A DNA stretch of 64,000 nt, from NCBI GenBank assembly GCA_017991835.1, contig JAGOPY010000012.1, forward strand, positions 38,183 to 102,182, written 5' to 3'. A model generated the notes under the pieces. It was not told where the DNA came from and searched no databases. It saw only the letters and a list, made by a program, of their open reading frames with translations. The stretch comes from Bacteroidales bacterium. GTDB lineage: Bacteria; Bacteroidota; Bacteroidia; Bacteroidales; JAGOPY01. A program made the position numbers and the translations under genes. Position 1 is the stretch's first letter. Every line of letters starts with the position of its first letter. Below are positions 16,205-24,002 of the stretch, piece by piece.

Positions 16205-17113
16205 TTATTCTTCGAGTCCGACATCTTTCCCTGGAATCAGCAATCGTCCGAGCAAAGAATTTTTATCCTGGTCGAGCGGGCAGATTTCATAAAGATGTTT
16301 TCCGTCGGGGATCAGGATAACAAATTCGCAGGCCGTTCCAGGGATGAGATTGTCGATATCTTTATAAACGGCTACATCCGACACTTTGCTGTTCAACTGG
16401 TAGGTATTGATGACCGATCCGTTTTCCCTGACCTGGACCCTGTAATTGATCCGTCCTTTCATCCCAAAATGGTGCTCCGTTCGGGTCAGGACGCGCAATT
16501 CGGTCGGGCCGATGATCTCAACACGCAGCGGTTTCTCTGCTGTAAACCGGTAATAAGGCGTGGTGGTTTCACGGGAGATGAGATCGACGGGCTCGGAAGG
16601 GCGCAGTGGGGAAAAAGCCATCCAATCCTGCTTTTTCAGCTTAGCGGGGGTAAAAACATACCGGGCAGCCACATTGGCGGTAATATCCTTCAACCGGAAT
16701 TCAACCGTATGAAATCCCCGCGAAAGTTCGATTTCGAATGTTTTCAGCTCTCCCGGGACGCCAAGGGTGCCATCGGTGTAGGTTGCATTCCGTGAACGTT
16801 CGATCCCTGAAACCGAGACACTTTTTTGAGTCCCGCCATCGACCGTATAGATAACCGTATAGCGTGCCTGGACCTGGTCGCCCGGCCGGAACTGCGCACG
16901 GGTATGGACTTTCAGCACCCCCGGCCCCTGGACGGTAACCATTGCCGCATCGGCATAACTCAGCGCATAATAGCTCCTGTTCTTCCCGGCGCTCACAGTC
17001 GTAATCTTCTTCACAAATCCCGAAGGCTTAATGGTCTTCGATTCCGTCTGGGCACAGATACTGCCGGTTAAAAGCAATAAAAAACCGAAAACTCCAACTT
17101 TCTTAATCATCAT
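16205..17113 (-). CDS. Periplasmic protein with two tandem beta domains, linked to pgsW
   Basis: About 302 aa from the start MMIKKVGVFGFLLLLTG; the signal ends at SICAQ. A longer in-frame version starting at 17179 would translate an intergenic repeat and is rejected. The mature part has two related domains: the first around YYALSYADAAMVTVQGPGVL ... DGGTQKSVSVSG ... GFHTVEFRL, the second around YYRFTAEKPLRVEIIGPTEL ... ENGSVINTYQL ... GKHLYEI. I recognise no named family. It follows pgsW after 62 bp and precedes the barrel by 12 bp, so a periplasmic link between the inner-membrane Pgs complex and the barrel is a reasonable guess. Confidence 0.7.
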   Translation of the reverse strand: MMIKKVGVFGFLLLLTGSICAQTESKTIKPSGFVKKITTVSAGKNRSYYALSYADAAMVTVQGPGVLKVHTRAQFRPGDQVQARYTVIYTVDGGTQKSVSVSGIERSRNATYTDGTLGVPGELKTFEIELSRGFHTVEFRLKDITANVAARYVFTPAKLKKQDWMAFSPLRPSEPVDLISRETTTPYYRFTAEKPLRVEIIGPTELRVLTRTEHHFGMKGRINYRVQVRENGSVINTYQLNSKVSDVAVYKDIDNLIPGTACEFVILIPDGKHLYEICPLDQDKNSLLGRLLIPGKDVGLEE

Positions 17114-17140
17114 ATTATCAAATAAAACTCTCAATACAAA

Positions 17141-17170
17141 TCGAAAATCGACCATCGACCATCGACAATC
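17141..17170 (-). repeat. 30-nt repeat, copy 2 (intergenic)
   Basis: On the minus strand identical over all 30 nt to 9375-9404. Here it fills the gap between the pgsW stop and the next gene's start. Confidence 0.85.
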
Positions 17171-17175
17171 GACCA

Positions 17176-18333
17176 TCATATCTCTTCAATCATCTCATCT
17201 TCAGCCTGCTGCTTCCTCTGTCCCGGAACGACAGGCACAACATCCGTTCCCAGCTGGTGCCGTTTTCGTTCCGCAAAGTAAACAAAAATGATGACGGTGA
17301 CGAGGATGGCCAGAGCAATAGTCGTTACAACGAGATCATATTTTTTCTGAATGAAAATGCCTCCTTCACCCGGTTCCGGCATGGGCACCGGATTGGCCGG
17401 CAGTCCGTATTTTGCTGCCAGCTGGTCGATGTTCAGCAGGTGAATGATGGGGATCCCTTTCCGGCCCATCTGGATGATCACACCGTGCAACGGGTAATTG
17501 CTCATGGGAAGGCGTTCGGTAAGCCCCGAAGGGATGAGCTGCCCATTTACCGTATTGCCGAGGCTGGCTATCCCTCCGCCGACATTGATAAACGCCTTGG
17601 CTGCATTCTTTTTGCCCTGTTGCTCGTAAATTTCCATTCTTCTGGCAATGGAGTTTTCGAGGTGTTTCTCATTAATCAATTCAACCCGGTTCCTTTCAAT
17701 GGCGCTAATGATAAGATTCCGGCCTTCGGGGCTCAGGCCCCGGCCGATGTCATTTCCGCCGCCGATGGAAGCGGCTACCGATTTGTAGTGAAAAATGCCT
17801 GCATCATTCAGCAGTGTCTCTATATCGAGCCAGGTAAAATAGGGATCATTGGCTCCGAAATTGGATGCCCCGACAGAGGTGATCACGGTTGGTTGCAGTT
17901 TGAGCGTCTCAATGGCCGCCATTACGGAGATATTCATCCCGGGGAAAGACCCCGAGAATGCTATGGCCACCGGATCGCCTTCTTCCAGCCCCGCCTCTTT
18001 AAGCAACTGAACAATCACTGCGGCAAAGTTCGGGTTGGTGGCAGATAATTTTGATTCGACATTTCCCTGGTCGGTCGTGATCATGGTATATTCCTGTCCG
18101 ATCAGGGCCGTTTGATTGGGATCATTCACATCATCCAGAAAGACGCCTTTCTGCAGGCGATATTGTTTGATATGACCGGCTGCAGCCTGGGAGAGCCGGG
18201 CTGCCTCAAGTTTTTCATTGTAATAATCCTGTTTGACATCTTTCTTTCCATTCTCCACTGCGATAAAAGCCAGCAAAGCCAGAAGGAAGAGGAGGCCCAG
18301 CACGAGGTTCGAAGTTGCTTTGAATTTAAACAT
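17176..18333 (-). CDS. pgsW: Poly-gamma-glutamate system protein PgsW
   Basis: A 385-aa protein with one N-terminal membrane anchor (about residues 8-27) and a C-terminal one (about 350-370, VTTIALAILVTVIIFVYFA), so the core is periplasmic. Family blocks are AFSGSFPGMNISVMAAIE, VTSVGASNFGANDPYFTWLD, SIGGGNDIGRGLSPEGR and INVGGGIASLGNTVNG. The PgsW family is found next to pgsB/pgsC in loci lacking the usual pgsA, and its biochemical role is not established. An AGGAGGTGAT ribosome binding site lies directly before the ATG and overlaps the pgsC stop. Confidence 0.88.
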   Translation of the reverse strand: MFKFKATSNLVLGLLFLLALLAFIAVENGKKDVKQDYYNEKLEAARLSQAAAGHIKQYRLQKGVFLDDVNDPNQTALIGQEYTMITTDQGNVESKLSATNPNFAAVIVQLLKEAGLEEGDPVAIAFSGSFPGMNISVMAAIETLKLQPTVITSVGASNFGANDPYFTWLDIETLLNDAGIFHYKSVAASIGGGNDIGRGLSPEGRNLIISAIERNRVELINEKHLENSIARRMEIYEQQGKKNAAKAFINVGGGIASLGNTVNGQLIPSGLTERLPMSNYPLHGVIIQMGRKGIPIIHLLNIDQLAAKYGLPANPVPMPEPGEGGIFIQKKYDLVVTTIALAILVTVIIFVYFAERKRHQLGTDVVPVVPGQRKQQAEDEMIEEI

Positions 18334-18343
18334 ATCACCTCCT
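18334..18343 (-). promoter_or_regulatory. Full consensus Shine-Dalgarno of pgsW
   Basis: AGGAGGTGAT on the minus strand, complementary to the entire anti-Shine-Dalgarno core, adjacent to the pgsW ATG. Such sites are rare in Bacteroidota. Confidence 0.7.
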
Positions 18344-18794
18344 ATTTGGGCAGTAAAGCGCCCGCAAAGATCAGGATAAGAACCAGGCGGACGAGTACGG
18401 ATGAAACAAACAGTACGCTGATCGTTTTGAAGATTCCCTGTTTGGCAAACCAGTGGGCGATCAGCCCCGGGATGACCCAGCCGACGGCTTCGAGTTCAAG
18501 CGTTGAGCTTCCCAGGTTAAAGGTCAGGAAATGCCGGGTGAAAATAGCCAGCAAACAACCGATCAACAGGCTGAGGACCATCTGGCGCCTGCCATACAAA
18601 AAGGTGTAATTGCCCAGCACTTTAATGATCAGGTAAGTCACCAGGCTGACCACCAGGATTCCGATAAGCCGGTCGGGGTGCGACAGTTGCAGGGCGATAT
18701 AGCCCGGAACGACTATCCCGCCGGCCGCCAGTCCGAATACTTCGTATGAAAGAAGGCTGAGGACCAGGCCAAGGGTTATAGCTAATTCAATCAT
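18342..18794 (-). CDS. pgsC: Poly-gamma-glutamate biosynthesis protein PgsC/CapC
   Basis: A 150-aa protein with four to five membrane helices, the normal size for PgsC. The N-terminus (ITLGLVLSLLSYEVFGLAAG, then GIVVPGYIAL) and the central VTYLIIKVLGNYTFLYGRRQ block are family hallmarks. PgsC works with PgsB as the core membrane complex that polymerises glutamate through gamma-amide bonds. It is 3 bp after pgsB and 8 bp before pgsW. Confidence 0.92.
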   Translation of the reverse strand: MIELAITLGLVLSLLSYEVFGLAAGGIVVPGYIALQLSHPDRLIGILVVSLVTYLIIKVLGNYTFLYGRRQMVLSLLIGCLLAIFTRHFLTFNLGSSTLELEAVGWVIPGLIAHWFAKQGIFKTISVLFVSSVLVRLVLILIFAGALLPK

Positions 18795-18797
18795 AAA

Positions 18798-19976
18798 TTA
18801 TATACTCCTGTGTTCAAAGAATTCGACGAGACCCGATCCCATTCCGCCCATATTGCCGATCGCAACAATGGTGGCCGTGTGGTCGGTCAGAGCCAGCAAC
18901 CGGTCGAAAACATTTTCCGATGTTGTCCATCCGACCGTTACGACTTTCCGGGCAGGAATGCCATAGCGAATGGCCATGCTCTCCACAACATCGGTCGATT
19001 GCCCGATCAACACAAGATAATCGACCTCCTTTTCGAGCCGGTAAGCCACCATGCCGGCCAGTTGCTCTGCCCGGTACAGCCGGTCCTGCCGGGTATTCAG
19101 CAACACGATCCGTTTCCCTTCCATCCCCGTTTCATCGCTGATCTTCCGCCAGACCAGGAAGGTGGAATCGGGATCATTGGCGGCAAAGGCATTGTAAAAG
19201 ACCAGGTTTTTCCGGAAGGCTTCCACCCTGAAAACCATCAGGGCGCCCGCATCTGGAACAGCTTTGTACATCCCCTGCAACGCCGTATTCCTATCGACGC
19301 CGGCATGCAGGCAAACGGCCAGCGCCAGCGAAACATTCTCCCGGTGTTCAATATACCTGAAACCTTGCATCTCCTCATGCGAAACAATTTCCGGATCCAC
19401 AAAATGGGTCACGGTATTCCGTTTATCGGCCATTTTCTTCAGGAGGTCGGGAATCACGTTTTCAGAGGTGAAAAGATGTTCCTTCGCGGGTATGGTCCGA
19501 CCCAGTGTCTCAGCAATTTCACCGAGAGTATGGCCCATCACATCGGTATGGTCCATCCGGATATTGGTCATGACTCCGACATTGGAGTGAATCATCCGGT
19601 GTTCCGTAATCGTCTGATATTGTGGCTGCAATGCCATACATTCCATCACCAGCGCCTTGACCTTTCGGGATGCGGCAAACCGGACGATCGATAATTGTTC
19701 GATGATATTGGCCGAAGCTTTCCGGTGAATGTAGGTTTCTGTGCCATCTTCCAGGATAAGCCGGGGAAACGTTCCGGTCACTTTTGTGATATTGGTTATT
19801 CCGCCTTCCCTTAGCCCTGCCCCGATCAGCCGCGTCACACTCGATTTCCCTCTCGTCCCGTTCACATGGATCCTGATCGGGATGGATGAAATCCTTTTCT
19901 GGTGCAGAAAATATTCGATGATCCCGAATATGACTGCCATCAGTACCAGGGCAAGAAGAATATAAAAACTATGCAT
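18798..19976 (-). CDS. pgsB: Poly-gamma-glutamate synthase PgsB/CapB
   Basis: A 392-aa ATP-dependent amide ligase related to Mur ligases. One N-terminal membrane helix is followed by the P-loop GTRGKSS at residues 40-46, then the family blocks RKASANIIEQLS, ALVMECMALQPQYQ, NVGVMTNIRMDHTDVMG and the C-terminal GNMGGMGSGLVEFFEHR. It activates the growing chain with ATP and adds glutamate at the gamma-carboxylate on the cytoplasmic face. It starts 12 bp after the C25 gene stop, so the two are almost certainly on one transcript. Length and motifs are complete. Confidence 0.95.
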   Translation of the reverse strand: MHSFYILLALVLMAVIFGIIEYFLHQKRISSIPIRIHVNGTRGKSSVTRLIGAGLREGGITNITKVTGTFPRLILEDGTETYIHRKASANIIEQLSIVRFAASRKVKALVMECMALQPQYQTITEHRMIHSNVGVMTNIRMDHTDVMGHTLGEIAETLGRTIPAKEHLFTSENVIPDLLKKMADKRNTVTHFVDPEIVSHEEMQGFRYIEHRENVSLALAVCLHAGVDRNTALQGMYKAVPDAGALMVFRVEAFRKNLVFYNAFAANDPDSTFLVWRKISDETGMEGKRIVLLNTRQDRLYRAEQLAGMVAYRLEKEVDYLVLIGQSTDVVESMAIRYGIPARKVVTVGWTTSENVFDRLLALTDHTATIVAIGNMGGMGSGLVEFFEHRSI

Positions 19977-19988
19977 TAATAACGTGAA

Positions 19989-22900
19989 CTATCTCAACAA
20001 GAACAATTTAACGGTCTCCCGGAAATTTTCTGATTTTATTTGGCAGAAATAAACCCCGGCACTTACCGGTAAACCTGCATCATTGCATCCATCCCACAGA
20101 ATCTCGTAGGTTCCGGCGTTTTGCCGGGCGCTCTTTAATATCCTCACCGTTCTGCCCTCTACATCGAGAATTTTCACCGATACGGCCGCCGGATTGTCAA
20201 TTGTATAGCTTATCCGCGTCGACTCCACGAACGGATTCGGGAAACAGCTGAGATGATCCGACGTTTCCATCGATCCCTCTTTCCTGTCATCAATCCCGGT
20301 GATAATTGAGGCTTCCGGCGGTTCGGTCGTGAACTTGATGGAAAACTCGTTTTTCAGGATATTTGAGCCGGGATTATAGGCGTCGTTGAACAGGTATAGC
20401 AGACCGATATTCTGCCCCTGGTTTTCGATGCCGATGGTGCTGCTTTCAGGTGCCCGAACCTGTTTGTAATTAAATACGATCTCACCGTCACCTGTCAATG
20501 TGGGATAAAAATCGGGATCATAAAGCACCGCCTGGAAAATCTCCACATTGGGTTCGGAACCGAAATCGTTCCGGGCTATGCTGTCCCATTCGATGATAAA
20601 CCGGTGATTGGAGAAATCGTTGTAATAATAAATATTCCCCTCCACGGTTTCAGCGTCATAAAGATCGTCCCAGAAACCGGCCACCATGCAGTTGATATTA
20701 TCGATGTTCGGAAGGGTGGTGTTGACCGGTGCCGTCTGGTTACCGTTTCCGAAAGCTATCCAGCCGTCGGTACTGATCCGGAGCTGGGCATATTCAACGC
20801 CATAATACTTGAATGTAAAGGGGAGACTGACTGTTTCGGTATAATCTCCTATTCCTGAAATATTGATCGGTGTACCGGCCTGATCGATTTCGATCCAGGT
20901 ATAACCGGGTGCCTGGTCGAAAATATCATCACTGGAGTATGCATAATAGCCATAGGCATCCGGACCCGTGTAGTCGGAAGGCACCGGGTGCGATACAGGC
21001 AGGTTCAGGGTGAGATTCTTCTGATATGGATAATTCCCGTTGGAAGTCATCAATTGAAGGTTGAACTGGGCGAAATAATCAGCCGGGCAGGAAGGGTCAA
21101 TTTTTACCACAAAATAATTGTAAAAATTAATGGCTGTTTCATTGATTGCAATCGTTCCAAATGCTCCCGCTCCATCCTCAATATCAATAAACGGATCATC
21201 GGATGTCAAAATACCCACCACATCTTTTGCCAGGTCATTGCCGGCATTGTGAACGGCTATAAAAAGCTTGACCGTTTCGCCCGGGTCCATCCGGTAATTC
21301 GGTTCGGCGGCTCCCTGGTCATTCACATAAAATCCCTCATCCAAAAGATTGCACCCGTTGATAACAATATCGTAATTATAATCCCAGGAATTTTCGGTAC
21401 TGGTAACATGCAGCTGAACCGGGATCAACTGTCCGACAGGGCAATTTTCAGCAACCCGCAGCATGAATGGGTTTCCTGTAATCTTTGCCCCGGAGGCAAG
21501 ATTTCCGTAGTTGACCGGCACGGTGGTCAATACCTGCATATAATCAGGCATACCCGATGTCAGTGTTGCCATGACATTGTTTGCAGTCTGGCTTCCCCAG
21601 TTTTTCAGTGTAAAGGTGGCTGTGCCGTTTTCGTTTGGGTCGATAAGGCCGTCGAGGTTGCCATCAAGGTCGTCAAGCGCCGGTCCTCCATCCGGCTCAA
21701 CGAGTTCTTCGGGCTGGATCACGATGATGTCGGCCTGGAAAGGATAAACATTTTTCCCCCTGACGGTCAGTTTTAAAGTATCCGGAGTCTCCGGGACAAT
21801 ATCCATGTAGACTTTCCCCTCACTATCACAATATCCTGTCGCAAAGATCTCGTCGCCGGTAAGGCACACCTGTGCATTAGCTGCCGGCTGACCGGATGCG
21901 GTGAAATTCACCGTGATCTCCACCTGGTCCTGTCCCACCAGGATGGTTTGGGGATAATCAACGGTTACGGCCAGGGGAACATCCCTCCAGATATGTATGC
22001 TGGGATCACCCAGGATACAGTATATTTTATAATGATATTCAACATAGTATTCATCACCATAAACATTGTACATATATAACTTTCCCCTGAGCAAGGCCTG
22101 ACCGGGAGTTTCCATATCCTCGGCAAACATGCCTGTATAAATCCCTTTGTCGATTTTGTTATTATAGGTTGTATGCGTATTGGAAGTAGGCCCGACAAAG
22201 GCTACACCGCCCTTGGGAGCCGTCAGGGATCCGATCTCTATCCACTCTTCCCCGAAGCAGTTATTGGCTCCCCATGTATCGAACATCGCTACCCCGCAGC
22301 CTATGCTGGTTACAAAGGTAAAATGCTCTCCGTTGGTCAATGAGGTTACATCAGATGTTTCGAAATTATAGCAGGAGGCCTGCCATCCGCTGGTCCAGCC
22401 TTCCCCGCGGTAATTCAGGTAGCTGCGGCCTTCATTGATCGCATCGATCACATCATCAAGGCTCACCGTGCAATCCCATCCCCATCCCGAACCGTCGCTC
22501 ATTAGGGTATCCACCGAAGTGAAATGTCCATAGTTCAGCATCATGCCGGCCGCAAACCGTTTGGTCTCTTTTTGCGACTCATATGCATTATTGGAACATA
22601 CCGTTCCTTTTTTGAACCAGTCGGTGGTCACAGTATTGGGCGTTTTTTCGTAAAGAAGGAATTTATTGATCATCACCTGCATCCGGTAATCCCCCTGGTT
22701 GGTGAACCGGCCGATCATCATCTCAGGAAAATAGTCGTTGCCATCTACTTCCACAAAATAATCTTCGTTGGGAAACGAATAATCGGGATAGGTCACGATC
22801 TTTTTCGGAAAAACCCCGTCATCCCCCACAATCAGTACATAAGTCGGAGGATATTCCCAGTTATGGTAGGCATCGGCGATATGGTTCTTGATGATGTCAG

Positions 22901-23762
22901 GATTATTGGCGTTGGCGCCGATATCGGAGAATCTGGTGACATGCACGTCGGTTCCGCTCTGCCGTTTCCATTCGGCATAAACCTGGAAACTATTGTAAAA
23001 CTCATCAGGCATGATGCACAGGATCAGGTCACGTCCGTCTTCCCTCCCGCCGTACTGCTCATTCAGTACCTCCTGGTAATTGAAGATGGTACTTCTGTAA
23101 ATCTTTCCAAATGAAGGAGCAATGGGCCTTTTGGGCGCTGTCCGGGGATTTATTGCCTGTTCATCAACAAAAACCACTCTTACGGTTATGGAAGAAGCTA
23201 CGTAAAGCTCTCTCTTTGCCGCATTGTAACGAACCGGAAAAACACTCAGCCGCGTAATCCGGAAATCCCGGAAAACAGCAGGAGGATCAAGCTTTGCGGC
23301 TTCAGCAGGGTAAAGGTTATCCGCTCTGTAAGCAATAGATTCCTCGGTATATGAGGGCTCCGTATCGCCTTCGTACCAGCTTTTCCTTGCCGGCGGCAGG
23401 TAAACATTCCTGAATGTGCTTTCCTGGCCTGTTTCCACAACTTCGACCCGAACCGAAGCCTGGTCAGGAATGGCAAGTATAGTAGCCACATAGGGCAGTT
23501 CCGGCTGTCCGGGTGTGTGGGTAAGCGCTTCTGAAAGGATATTCACAGCCTGGTAAGTCGTCCTTCCAACCATAAAATCGTTCATCTCAAAACCGGAGAG
23601 TTCAATTTTAATGATTGTCTCCCGGGCATTTTGATGGAGAAGCGTCAATTTTGGCGTTGCGGGATCAGCAGAATTTGAACTATTCAACGGTATCCATTCG
23701 GCTAATGAAATTAGCGGTACCATGAAAATGAGAAGAAGAAAAGAGATAATTTTATTCAACAT
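19989..23762 (-). CDS. C25 (gingipain-family) surface protein with T9SS sorting domain
   Basis: A 1257-aa protein: signal peptide (1-21), a prodomain-like region to about 215, then the C25 catalytic fold (YVLIVGDDGVFP at ~308, MMIGRFTNQGD at ~348, LNYRGEGW at 449-456, SIGCGVAMFD at ~486). The nucleophile candidate is Cys489. In gingipains the matching NYxGHG motif supplies the catalytic His; here it is Glu454, so activity is doubtful or altered. Ig-like domains follow, then a type A sorting domain (CFPNPFVESTRISY to KLFLLR). It is the first gene of the pgs operon. Confidence 0.85.
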   Translation of the reverse strand: MLNKIISFLLLIFMVPLISLAEWIPLNSSNSADPATPKLTLLHQNARETIIKIELSGFEMNDFMVGRTTYQAVNILSEALTHTPGQPELPYVATILAIPDQASVRVEVVETGQESTFRNVYLPPARKSWYEGDTEPSYTEESIAYRADNLYPAEAAKLDPPAVFRDFRITRLSVFPVRYNAAKRELYVASSITVRVVFVDEQAINPRTAPKRPIAPSFGKIYRSTIFNYQEVLNEQYGGREDGRDLILCIMPDEFYNSFQVYAEWKRQSGTDVHVTRFSDIGANANNPDIIKNHIADAYHNWEYPPTYVLIVGDDGVFPKKIVTYPDYSFPNEDYFVEVDGNDYFPEMMIGRFTNQGDYRMQVMINKFLLYEKTPNTVTTDWFKKGTVCSNNAYESQKETKRFAAGMMLNYGHFTSVDTLMSDGSGWGWDCTVSLDDVIDAINEGRSYLNYRGEGWTSGWQASCYNFETSDVTSLTNGEHFTFVTSIGCGVAMFDTWGANNCFGEEWIEIGSLTAPKGGVAFVGPTSNTHTTYNNKIDKGIYTGMFAEDMETPGQALLRGKLYMYNVYGDEYYVEYHYKIYCILGDPSIHIWRDVPLAVTVDYPQTILVGQDQVEITVNFTASGQPAANAQVCLTGDEIFATGYCDSEGKVYMDIVPETPDTLKLTVRGKNVYPFQADIIVIQPEELVEPDGGPALDDLDGNLDGLIDPNENGTATFTLKNWGSQTANNVMATLTSGMPDYMQVLTTVPVNYGNLASGAKITGNPFMLRVAENCPVGQLIPVQLHVTSTENSWDYNYDIVINGCNLLDEGFYVNDQGAAEPNYRMDPGETVKLFIAVHNAGNDLAKDVVGILTSDDPFIDIEDGAGAFGTIAINETAINFYNYFVVKIDPSCPADYFAQFNLQLMTSNGNYPYQKNLTLNLPVSHPVPSDYTGPDAYGYYAYSSDDIFDQAPGYTWIEIDQAGTPINISGIGDYTETVSLPFTFKYYGVEYAQLRISTDGWIAFGNGNQTAPVNTTLPNIDNINCMVAGFWDDLYDAETVEGNIYYYNDFSNHRFIIEWDSIARNDFGSEPNVEIFQAVLYDPDFYPTLTGDGEIVFNYKQVRAPESSTIGIENQGQNIGLLYLFNDAYNPGSNILKNEFSIKFTTEPPEASIITGIDDRKEGSMETSDHLSCFPNPFVESTRISYTIDNPAAVSVKILDVEGRTVRILKSARQNAGTYEILWDGCNDAGLPVSAGVYFCQIKSENFRETVKLFLLR

Positions 23763-24002
23763 AACATGGAAATTTATTGCTGTTATTTGTTATGCGTTGA
23801 CATTCATAGGTTTATCGGGTTAAGGAAAAACTTATGAAGGATACTCATTTACAGTCAGGGGGCTGTTTTTGGGCACGTAAAAGTATAAATTAGGTTGATA
23901 TATAATTCAACATGCAAAAAATGTTTTTTTAAAACATTTAATCAAACACCCGGAAATGGAATAGTTGCTCCGGAAAAGTCCTGTTTTTGAATAAAACTCT
24001 AT

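Noticed and set aside
17114..17179. N-terminal extension of the 302-aa protein to 17179
   Set aside because: It would translate the 30-nt intergenic repeat and put the signal peptide 22 residues inside the protein.
17257..18048. 263-codon plus-strand frame across pgsW
   Set aside because: pgsW on the other strand has clear family blocks and operon spacing; the plus frame has none.
20988..21776. 262-codon plus-strand frame within the C25 gene
   Set aside because: It is antisense to a conserved multi-domain protein and shows no signal peptide or motif.
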